From a bacterium (lineage in GTDB: Bacteria > Patescibacteriota > Minisyncoccia > Phycocordibacterales > Phycocordibacteraceae): a stretch of 8,182 nt of DNA. Within the stretch, counting starts at the first letter, position 1. Each line of letters begins with the position of its first letter. The position numbers and the translations under genes were made by a program. This document shows, one piece after another, positions 1-4,813 of this stretch. Under the pieces are notes generated by a model that was given only the letters and a program-made list of their open reading frames with translations, had not been told where the DNA came from and did not search any database. The stretch is taken from positions 1-8,182 of the forward strand of contig JAKAGD010000030.1 of the NCBI GenBank assembly GCA_021817685.1. The letters run 5' to 3'.

Positions 1-336
1 CCAGTGGTTGCGCCGCCGCCATCATGGCACAAAGTCACAGATTTTAATGGTTCGGGTGGCACAAATACTGACACCTTTCAAATTCGAGGATCAAAGTGGC
101 GAATCGATTGGGGCTTTGCATTTCCATCAAATACCGAATCGTTCTGTCAGCAAAACGGCTGCAACTTTGCCGTTCAGATATACCAGGACGATGGAACCTA
201 TACGGATCAATTTCTAGAATCTGGACAGCAACCTTCGAGCGGAATTGTCTATGAGCACACAAACGCTGGTAATTATTATCTTAGAGTTATTCCAGGCAAT
301 GTGTCTTGGACATTGACTGTTGAGGATTACTACTAG
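1..336 (+). CDS. C-terminal part of a probable exported protein with a beta-sandwich domain (partial, 5' end outside window)
   Basis: The frame is open from the first base (reads PVVAPPPSW...), so the gene very probably starts left of the window; the GTG at 4 is just a codon inside a proline-rich stretch. The visible 111 residues are a short Pro-rich linker followed by about 100 residues rich in Gly, Thr, Asn, Trp and aromatics. Patterns such as TDTFQIRGSKWRIDW, FAVQIYQDDG and GNYYLRVIPGNVSWTLTVED look like alternating beta strands. Small extracytoplasmic or lipoprotein-attached beta domains of this style (FSGSG...T-TFTI...W-I-W...YYL.I....W.V.VE) are common in bacteria, but I know no function for them. 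There are two Cys residues (CQQNGC) that could form a disulfide. The stop codon overlaps by 2 bases the stop of the convergent gene on the other strand. Location and role are inference; the open frame and composition are seen. Confidence 0.7.
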   Translation, partial: PVVAPPPSWHKVTDFNGSGGTNTDTFQIRGSKWRIDWGFAFPSNTESFCQQNGCNFAVQIYQDDGTYTDQFLESGQQPSSGIVYEHTNAGNYYLRVIPGNVSWTLTVEDYY

Positions 337-779
337 ACCGGAGGGAATCCCATAGCTCTACTTTTTCGCTCCAGCTCTTCCTTATGTTGTTTCTCAATTA
401 GTTCTGCAGTGCCTTTGCTTACCAGTAGCTTCCCGTCCGGTCCGCGGAATGCCGCGAACTGATCCACTTTTTCGATCTCTGGTTCAAACGGTGCGGCCCT
501 GTCGGAGTATCGCTTAGAGTTATGCTGCAAAATGAATTTTATGGCCGCCATGTCACCATTACGCGCTTTCGTGATTAGACCTGCTTCTGCCATGTCAACC
601 ATATTTTCACGGCCTATGTTCATGGCCGCCAGTGCTTTTTGGCGGAAACGATAACTGCTTTTCATCCAGCGATATATAGTGGCGCGTGCGATACCTGTCT
701 TCTTGCAAGCAATGCTGATATTCGGCGTTGCCGCCAATAAATCAAGGAACTTTTCTTGATCCCGACTATTGTGCGCCAT
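333..779 (-). CDS. Helix-turn-helix protein, probable phage small terminase subunit-like
   Basis: This 148-residue protein has an N-terminal helix-turn-helix (about residues 8-45) containing ISIACKKTGIARATIYRWM, the pattern of phBC6A51-type and other small terminase subunits. A helical part follows (50-95) with NGDMAAIKFILQHNSKRYSDR; a 'GDxxAIKFxL' segment ending in a tyrosine/arginine tail is typical of small terminase proteins that bind the packaging start site on phage DNA. The tail (120-148) is charged and probably coiled (ELIEKQHKEELERKSR). Its ATG lies inside the end of the upstream methyltransferase gene (14 bp overlap), with AAGG a few bases before it, so the two are probably translationally coupled. 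No large terminase gene is visible; one would be expected downstream on this strand, but the next sequence is a convergent gene. It could instead be a transposase-type HTH or a regulator. Family-level confidence is moderate. Confidence 0.65.
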   Translation of the reverse strand: MAHNSRDQEKFLDLLAATPNISIACKKTGIARATIYRWMKSSYRFRQKALAAMNIGRENMVDMAEAGLITKARNGDMAAIKFILQHNSKRYSDRAAPFEPEIEKVDQFAAFRGPDGKLLVSKGTAELIEKQHKEELERKSRAMGFPPV

Positions 780-2133
780 GAACCTTTACAGCCTTCTTGC
801 CAGTTTCCATCTCCCAACGACGCTTGATAACCTCCGTATATACAGGACTCTTCTCCATCAAATAACAGCGGCGGTTCATTTTGATGGCGGCAATAAGTGT
901 TGAACCGCTTCCGCCGAACGGTTCAATGATAAGATCATCTCGTTTTGTGAGGACCTTCACGTACGGGATGAGGATCTCCAGGGGCTTCGTGCCGAAGATG
1001 ATGCCTTGACCTGAAGATTGGAGGTCGGCTGCCTTGTAGTCGATGAAGTCGGTGGGCTGTATCTTCTTACCTTTTTCGTATCCCTCCCAGTGCGGCTTGC
1101 CTGAGATAGCGTATAGCGCCGTCTCATATTCGTTGTCGAGCAACTCACCTTCGGCATCTAGGTTCAATTGCTCTGCGTCCAAATTTGATGAGCCGACCAT
1201 GGCAATGTCGTGTTTCGAGAAGAATTTGTACTTGCCCGCATACCCCTGATTGCGATTTGGGAGGTGCCACACGAGCATGTTCTTCACTTTCCAATGTTTT
1301 TCCATCTCGCCCCAGATAGTGCGGATGTTCTTCCAATTCTCGTATACGACGATGTGGAAGTCTGGTTTCGCGATTTTCGAAACATTGCACATCCAGAGTT
1401 CGGTAAAGTTGTCAGGCAGGGAGTCGGTTTCGAGATACCGACGATCCCGCTTCGCGCCGAAACCGGTCACGGCCTCACCATTCTTTTTCTTCTTACCGTG
1501 AAGATAATCAAGAATGTATGGAGGATCGGTGAAGCACATATCAGCACGCGCATCGCCCATGAGCGTGAGCATCTCGGCTTCGACCGTCGAGTCGCCACAC
1601 ATGAGGCGCGATCCATCGATTTCATAGATGTCGCCCTTCTGCACTTTGATCTCGGTAATGTCGAGCCTCTCTAGTTCCTTCTTAAGATCGAACTGCTCTG
1701 GGTTGTCTTCGGCGGGGAATATATCGTCGAGATCTTCAGAACCAAATCCGATATCCGTTAAGAAGGATTCATCGAACTCCGCGAGAAGATCGAAATCCCA
1801 TTCGCCAACGGCCTTGTTGAGTCGGAGACACAAATCTTTTTCCTTCTCGAGTTCGGGAATGTCGATGAAGATAACGGGTACTTCTTGGTATCCCAGATCC
1901 TTCATAACCTCCCAGCGGAGATTACCACCGATAATAACGCCTTCGCGGCCGGAAGCTTTGTTAACAATAAGCGGGTCTACCGTTCCGTGTTTTTTCAAGC
2001 TCACGCACACAGATTCCTTTGTTACAGCGTTTATAACGCGCGGATTATATTCAGCGTGACGAAGCGTTTCGGGGGAGACATATTCAATGCGCATCTTACT
2101 AGCCCCATCTTTTTGATGCAGGGAGTCAGTCAT
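766..2133 (-). CDS. ParB-domain/DNA methyltransferase fusion (phage-type, probably adenine-specific)
   Basis: This 455-residue protein has two domains. Residues 14-110 are a ParB/Srx-like N-terminal domain with the GG-x-x-R box (GGNLRWEVMKDLG, 69-81). Residues about 160-440 are an N6-adenine or N4-cytosine methyltransferase: catalytic motif IV is DPPY (203-206) and the S-adenosylmethionine site is EPFGGSGST (404-412). Motif IV precedes motif I, which is the beta-class order. DPPY favours N6-adenine methylation, but the target sequence cannot be read. Such ParB-methyltransferase fusions are common in phages and prophages. No restriction nuclease is adjacent, so it is likely an orphan methylase protecting phage DNA or regulating it. 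Start: the ATG at 2133 is the longest; an internal ATG at 2094 (Met14, MRIEYVSPETL) begins exactly where ParB domains usually begin and has GGGG 8 bases upstream, so it is a serious alternative. Two palindromes lie just upstream. Confidence 0.88.
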   Translation of the reverse strand: MTDSLHQKDGASKMRIEYVSPETLRHAEYNPRVINAVTKESVCVSLKKHGTVDPLIVNKASGREGVIIGGNLRWEVMKDLGYQEVPVIFIDIPELEKEKDLCLRLNKAVGEWDFDLLAEFDESFLTDIGFGSEDLDDIFPAEDNPEQFDLKKELERLDITEIKVQKGDIYEIDGSRLMCGDSTVEAEMLTLMGDARADMCFTDPPYILDYLHGKKKKNGEAVTGFGAKRDRRYLETDSLPDNFTELWMCNVSKIAKPDFHIVVYENWKNIRTIWGEMEKHWKVKNMLVWHLPNRNQGYAGKYKFFSKHDIAMVGSSNLDAEQLNLDAEGELLDNEYETALYAISGKPHWEGYEKGKKIQPTDFIDYKAADLQSSGQGIIFGTKPLEILIPYVKVLTKRDDLIIEPFGGSGSTLIAAIKMNRRCYLMEKSPVYTEVIKRRWEMETGKKAVKVHGAQ

Positions 2134-2140
2134 ATGGATT

Positions 2141-2159
2141 TGTTAGTGGTCTACTAACA
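2141..2159. promoter_or_regulatory. Perfect 7-5-7 inverted repeat upstream of the methyltransferase gene
   Basis: TGTTAGT-GGTCT-ACTAACA is a perfect inverted repeat with a 5-base centre, ending 7 bp before the ATG at 2133. It could be an operator for a phage-type repressor, or a hairpin in the leader mRNA that hides the start region. It overlaps the next palindrome by 3 bases. Confidence 0.5.
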
Positions 2160-2172
2160 GATGGCCATCTGT
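2157..2172. promoter_or_regulatory. Perfect 16-bp palindrome upstream of the methyltransferase gene
   Basis: ACAGATGGCCATCTGT reads the same on both strands with no spacer. With the adjoining inverted repeat it forms a 32-bp block of dyad symmetry ahead of the phage-type gene pair, suggesting a regulator-binding region. The regulator is unknown. Confidence 0.45.
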
Positions 2173-2358
2173 GGGGTCGCGGAGATATTCCTTGATCCTT
2201 ACTTTAAGTATAACGGTGATATTCGGTTTTTATTTTCTCCTATCGAATCGGCGTTTTCGTGATTTTTTATATAATGCGCTCTATAGGGCTATTTTGTCGT
2301 TGCAACAGAACACAAGTATTTTGACACGCAAGTGCCGTCAGAAATTGGGCCTCTAGTG

Positions 2359-2376
2359 TGTCTCATTTGTCTCATT
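2359..2376. repeat. Tandem direct repeat, 2 x 9 bp
   Basis: TGTCTCATT is repeated twice in direct succession, immediately followed by TT and then the palindromic GGTACAGTACC. Direct repeats beside a small dyad resemble arm and core sites of recombinases, but this is only an analogy. Confidence 0.6.
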
Positions 2377-2378
2377 TT

Positions 2379-2390
2379 GGTACAGTACCG
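2379..2390. repeat. 12-bp dyad repeat, copy 1 (GGTACAGTACCG)
   Basis: The sequence GGTAC-A-GTACC-G is an 11-bp palindrome around a central A plus one extra G. The same 12 bases occur in the same orientation at 2519-2530, 140 bp away. It may be a recombination or attachment site, or a protein-binding site. Confidence 0.55.
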
Positions 2391-2518
2391 CCGCCCTTGT
2401 TGGCCGATCTAAAGCGAGCGAAAACCCTTCAAATCATTGGAAAGTGACCCATACCTGCCCCCATCGACTAAGGGGGAAGGAAGGTGCCCAGAAAACCTTG
2501 TAACTCCCTATGGGTACG

Positions 2519-2530
2519 GGTACAGTACCG
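2519..2530. repeat. 12-bp dyad repeat, copy 2 (GGTACAGTACCG)
   Basis: This is an exact copy of the site at 2379-2390. It is preceded by another GGGTAC, so the local sequence reads GGGTAC GGGTAC AGTACCG. It lies 12 bp before the terminator hairpin. Confidence 0.55.
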
Positions 2531-2542
2531 ACACGGGCAACA

Positions 2543-2585
2543 AGCAAAGGAAAAGGCTGGCCTCGCGCCAGCCTTTTCCTTTGCT
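2543..2585. terminator. Strong bidirectional intrinsic terminator
   Basis: A perfect 19-bp stem (2543-2561 with 2567-2585) encloses a 5-base loop (CTCGC). The inner GC-rich part GGCTGGC/GCCAGCC is followed on both strands by TTTTCCTTT, so the GC stem plus T-rich tract works as an intrinsic terminator in either direction. On the - strand it lies 51 bp past the stop of the 53-aa gene and closes that operon. On the + strand it would stop any transcript from the AT-rich segment to the left. Confidence 0.85.
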
Positions 2586-2635
2586 CGCGCGTGGAGAGAC
2601 GGAATCGAAGCGAGTCCGGCCCCCGCAACTGCTTT

Positions 2636-2797
2636 TTATCTGAATGCAAAAGCCAAGAGCACGATGGTCAACGCATTGAGGACTACTAACGTTGCCACGG
2701 TCTGCGATTTCGTCGGAAGAGGATGCCACAGGATATAGATTGTGTAGAGTATCGCGACGATCGCGGCGCCGAGAAAGTTTCCTTTTATCATATGCAT
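2636..2797 (-). CDS. Small two-helix membrane protein (53 aa), unknown function
   Basis: This short gene reads MHMIKGNFLG...ALTIVLLAFAFR then TAA. It contains two hydrophobic segments, about residues 8-23 (FLGAAIVAILYTIYIL) and 34-51 (VATLVVLNALTIVLLAFA), joined by a short polar loop (WHPLPTKSQT). That is a helical hairpin in the membrane, with a Lys near the N-terminus and a single terminal Arg. Support for it being real: an ATG at 2797 directly after an in-frame TAG, a GGTGAT motif 7 bases upstream that pairs with the 16S rRNA 3' end (ATCACC), start only 8 bp after the stop of the omdA-like gene, and a terminator just beyond. A second ATG at 2791 is possible. I do not recognise the family; co-transcription with the omdA-like gene is inferred from spacing. 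Confidence 0.72.
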   Translation of the reverse strand: MHMIKGNFLGAAIVAILYTIYILWHPLPTKSQTVATLVVLNALTIVLLAFAFR

Positions 2798-2804
2798 CTA
2801 GTGT

Positions 2805-2810
2805 ATCACC
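2805..2810 (-). promoter_or_regulatory. Ribosome binding site of the 53-aa gene, overlapping the previous stop codon
   Basis: GGTGAT (- strand) matches the complement of the 16S 3' tail ATCACC and ends 7 bases before the ATG at 2797. The TGA stop of the upstream gene (2808-2806) lies inside it, which suggests ribosomes ending the first gene reinitiate on the second. Confidence 0.55.
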
Positions 2811-3054
2811 GATGAGTGCACCCGGCCCAGCAGCACGGGCGGCGCATGCCCCCTTTGAGTTTTGAGAGCCCTTTCTTGATCCGTATGTCCCTCGTCTCGG
2901 CTTTCTTTCCTGAGGTGACCCAACATATCCACTCATTGCGCGCCAAAGGCGTAATATCCTGCCACACAGTGAGCGCGGGCGGGGTCGCGAGGAGTGCTTC
3001 CCGCCAATCGGCGGGCAGGGCATGCACGGTGCCGCCCGGTATCTTTGCAGACAT
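2806..3054 (-). CDS. YdeI/OmpD-associated (OmdA-like) family small protein
   Basis: This 82-residue protein resembles the C-terminal part of YdeI/OmdA ('bacteriocin-protection') proteins. The recognisable run includes PADWREALLATPPAL, then W-x-x-(I/L)TP-(L/I)-x-RNE-(W/F)-ICW (31-45), a basic helix with TRDIRIKK (54-61), and the ending RRPCCWAGCTHR (71-82). In the family this tail is usually RRPCCWPGC-x-HR, so it is complete. The Cys/His-rich end could bind a metal, which is inference. Biochemical function is not established; YdeI in enterics is linked to resistance to antimicrobial peptides. The first ATG (3054) lies only 6 bases downstream of a TATAAT box, so the mRNA is probably leaderless. 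It forms an operon with the 53-aa membrane protein. An alternative view, that only the downstream membrane protein acts in defence, cannot be judged. Confidence 0.85.
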   Translation of the reverse strand: MSAKIPGGTVHALPADWREALLATPPALTVWQDITPLARNEWICWVTSGKKAETRDIRIKKGLSKLKGGMRRPCCWAGCTHR

Positions 3055-3060
3055 GCCCGC

Positions 3061-3066
3061 ATTATA
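3061..3066 (-). promoter_or_regulatory. -10 box for the omdA-like gene (leaderless)
   Basis: TATAAT on the - strand matches the consensus perfectly and ends 6 bases before the ATG at 3054. Transcription starting 6-7 bases downstream would begin at or next to the A of the start codon. No convincing -35 box is visible (GAATCA at 17-bp spacing). Confidence 0.6.
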
Positions 3067-3068
3067 CT
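3063..3068 (+). promoter_or_regulatory. -10 box for the metallopeptidase gene, overlapping the divergent -10
   Basis: TATACT on the + strand ends 14 bases before the ATG at 3083, giving a leader of about 8 bases. It shares 4 bp with the -10 of the opposite gene (3061-3066), so the two promoters probably exclude each other. The -35 region is poor (TATCTT at 3040-3045 with 17-bp spacing). Confidence 0.5.
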
Positions 3069-3082
3069 AAAACCGACAGCAT

Positions 3083-3469
3083 ATGATTCGCGAAGATTTC
3101 GAAAAACTGATCGAAGAGGGATTCCTGCTTCTGCCGGAGAAATTCCGTGCGCGCATTAAGAACGTCGCGCTTTTGGTGGAGGACGAGCCGTCGGAGGAAG
3201 TGCGGGAGCTGGAAGGTCTCGGGGATAATGAGACCCTGCTCGGGCTCTATCAGGGCATTCCGAATACCGCGCGCGGCGATACGTATGGCGTGGGCCCCAC
3301 GCTTCCGGACACCATCACGCTCTACCGGCTCCCGATAGAAGAGGCGGCGCGGGAGGACGGGGACGACATCCGGAAGGTCATCGCGGAGACGATTTGGCAC
3401 GAATACGCGCACTATTTCGGCATGGATGAGGACGAGGTGCGCCTGCGGGAGGAGGAGCGCGAGCGGTAG
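3083..3469 (+). CDS. Metallopeptidase family protein (Zincin_1 / DUF1025 type)
   Basis: This 128-residue protein is of the small cytosolic zinc-peptidase-like family PF06262. The zinc site is HEYAHYFGMDED at residues 106-117: His106, Glu107 (catalytic) and His110, followed by the G-x-(D/S)-(D/E) element usual in this family. Upstream features also fit: an N-terminal helix 'FEKLIEEGFLLLPEKFR', a central strand with GLYQGIPNTARG (55-65, the family often has LFGxYxGxP-x-xxR) and an ITLYR strand with an Ile/Leu-rich helix before the zinc site (DIRKVIAETIWHEYAH). The length is normal and there is no signal peptide. Physiological substrate is unknown. The start has no Shine-Dalgarno site and a very short leader. 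The gene stands alone: a promoter of its own follows for the next operon. No terminator is visible between them. Confidence 0.88.
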   Translation: MIREDFEKLIEEGFLLLPEKFRARIKNVALLVEDEPSEEVRELEGLGDNETLLGLYQGIPNTARGDTYGVGPTLPDTITLYRLPIEEAAREDGDDIRKVIAETIWHEYAHYFGMDEDEVRLREEERER

Positions 3470-3475
3470 GGAAGG

Positions 3476-3503
3476 TTGCCGTTCTCTGTCCGCGTGATAT
3501 ACT
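3476..3503 (+). promoter_or_regulatory. Promoter of the efflux operon (TTGCCG-16 bp-TGATATACT, extended -10)
   Basis: TTGCCG (3476-3481, 4 of 6 consensus) is separated by 16 bp from TATACT (3498-3503, 5 of 6). A TG at 3495-3496 gives an extended -10. Predicted start is near 3510, so the leader before the ATG at 3535 is about 25 bases and lacks a Shine-Dalgarno site. The MarR-type operator overlaps the -10 and start site. Confidence 0.7.
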
Positions 3504-3518
3504 TAGGTTTCCTAAGTA
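3500..3518. promoter_or_regulatory. Probable MarR operator (perfect 8-3-8 inverted repeat)
   Basis: TACTTAGG-TTT-CCTAAGTA is a perfect inverted repeat, the size and shape of MarR-family operators (about 16-20 bp with a dyad). It covers the last bases of the -10 box and the predicted start site, so a bound repressor would block RNA polymerase. The natural ligand protein is the MarR regulator encoded at the end of this operon; that pairing is inference from context. Confidence 0.72.
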
Positions 3519-3534
3519 ATTTTACGATATCCGC

Positions 3535-4809
3535 ATGCATCCACGAACCACGAAGGTCCTCACGCATCTCTCCAAGCCCCATATCTCGCTTGGCGGGGCG
3601 CTTATCATTGCGCTTGTCGCTGTCGGCATCGCATGGCAGGCAAGTTCCGTAACTCCGTCGGGGCAGTACACGAAGGCGGTCAACGCATCCATCACGGGCG
3701 TCGGCGGGGCGACCTCCGACCTTTCATTCCAAGTGTCCGGACAGGTCGTTTCCATTCCCGTTTCGATCGGACAGAAGGTTGAGGCGGGCGCGACGCTTGT
3801 CGCACTCGACCAGTCCTCGCTCCAGGCGACGCGCGCGGGAGCAGCGGCGAACCTTGAAGCGGCCGAGGCGCGTCTTGCGGCGCTTACGGCCGGCACGCGC
3901 CCTGAACAGCTCGCAATAAATCAGACAGCCGTCGCGCAAGCAAAGAATGCGCTTGCGAGCGCGCTCCAGTCGGCCTATACGAACGCGGATGACGCCGTGC
4001 ATGCAAAGGCCGACCAGGTCTTCACGAATCCCCGCAACGCGACGGCGCAGCTTTCCGTCCTCGTGCCCGATGCTACGCTGGTGAGCCGTATCCAGACGGA
4101 GCGCGTCGCGCTCGAGGCGATGTTCGCATCGTGGAACGCATCGCTTGCCGCTGCCACGGGCGACCCCGAGAGCTCCGTCGCTTTGTCCGAGGACAACATG
4201 AGAAGCGTCGCGGCGTTCCTCAACGACCTCACCGTTGCGCTCGCTGAAACCCAGCCCGGCGGTTCCATTGGAGCGTCGACGCTCGCCGGATATCAGTCGA
4301 GCGTGAATACCGGACGCCTGAACACGCTCGCTTCGCTCTCAGGCCTCATTTCGGCCGATACGGCATACAAGGCGGCCGTTGGCGCGCTCACGCTTGCACA
4401 GGCGGGAGCGACGGCGAACGACATCGCAGCGCAAAAGGCCGCGGTCGACGCGGCGCAGGCGACGCTCCGCGGCATTGACGTTATGCTCCGGCAATCGGTG
4501 CTTACCGCGCCGTTCGCAGGCACGGTCACGGCGCTGAACGCGCACCTCGGCCAAACCGCCGCGCCCGGGGTGATACTCGTTTCCATCGAATCTTCCGGCG
4601 GGAGCAAAGACAATGCGCTCGTGGTTCCGACAAGCTCCGTTATCAGGAGCGGGGGACAGGCGTTCGTATATGTGAAGGACGCAAAGGGCGCGCCGATACA
4701 AACGCCGGTTGCGACCGGTCTTACGGGCACGGACGGCATGACCGAGATACTCTCCGGACTTGCCGCTGGAGATGACGTGCTGACTTTCGGCACGACTAAT
4801 AAGCAATAA
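3535..4809 (+). CDS. HlyD/RND-type efflux adaptor (membrane fusion) protein
   Basis: This 424-residue adaptor links an inner-membrane transporter to the outside. It has a short basic N-terminus and one membrane anchor (about 18-36, SLGGALIIALVAVGIAW). The first half of a biotinyl-lipoyl domain is at 62-92 (VSGQVVSIPVSIGQKVEAGATLVALD) and the second half is at 322-352 (LTAPFAGTVTALNAHLGQTAAPG). Between them lies a very long Ala-rich helical region (93-318) in place of the usual shorter coiled-coil hairpin. It starts EARLAALTAGTRPEQLA and includes AYTNADDAVHAKADQVFTNPRN. The last 65 residues are beta-barrel/membrane-proximal type (VPTSSVI...FVYVKD...LSGLAAGDDVL). ABC (MacB-like) or RND partners are usual for this subtype, but the neighbour here is an MFS pump. 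First gene of the operon; the ATG at 3535 is the first possible start after the promoter. The next gene starts 4 bp after its stop. Confidence 0.88.
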   Translation: MHPRTTKVLTHLSKPHISLGGALIIALVAVGIAWQASSVTPSGQYTKAVNASITGVGGATSDLSFQVSGQVVSIPVSIGQKVEAGATLVALDQSSLQATRAGAAANLEAAEARLAALTAGTRPEQLAINQTAVAQAKNALASALQSAYTNADDAVHAKADQVFTNPRNATAQLSVLVPDATLVSRIQTERVALEAMFASWNASLAAATGDPESSVALSEDNMRSVAAFLNDLTVALAETQPGGSIGASTLAGYQSSVNTGRLNTLASLSGLISADTAYKAAVGALTLAQAGATANDIAAQKAAVDAAQATLRGIDVMLRQSVLTAPFAGTVTALNAHLGQTAAPGVILVSIESSGGSKDNALVVPTSSVIRSGGQAFVYVKDAKGAPIQTPVATGLTGTDGMTEILSGLAAGDDVLTFGTTNKQ

Positions 4810-4813
4810 TCAT

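Larger units (their letters stand above)
2134..2635. other. 500-bp stretch without a confident gene; candidate mobile-element boundary
   Basis: No convincing coding frame spans this stretch. From the left it holds two abutting palindromes (2141-2172), an AT-rich segment (about 2195-2300) with a poor - strand promoter candidate (TATACT at 2212-2207, no good -35) and a + strand TATAAT at 2270-2275, a tandem 9-bp repeat (2359-2376), a 12-bp repeat at 2379-2390 and 2519-2530, a C5/G5 inverted repeat near 2456-2476, and a strong terminator (2543-2585). Base composition changes from AT-rich on the left to GC-rich on the right across about 2350-2420. That supports an integration edge, but no integrase is in view. 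Confidence 0.5.

Noticed and set aside
2271..2290. T7-like promoter (TAAT...CTCTATAGGG)
   Set aside because: Only pieces match; the spacing between the halves is three bases too short and no phage RNA polymerase is seen. Treated as chance in an AT-rich stretch.
2456..2476. CCCCC...GGGGG inverted repeat as terminator
   Set aside because: Five base pairs with a 9-base loop and no T tract; too weak to call.
2434..2649. Open frames on both strands over 2434-2738
   Set aside because: They run across the terminator hairpin and repeats, have low-complexity Arg/Pro/Ser-rich composition, and lack domain features or conserved starts.
2508..3062. 184-residue frame on the - strand over the omdA-like region
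   Set aside because: It overlaps the recognisable omdA-like gene and the 53-aa gene in another frame and reads through the terminator; it is a shadow.
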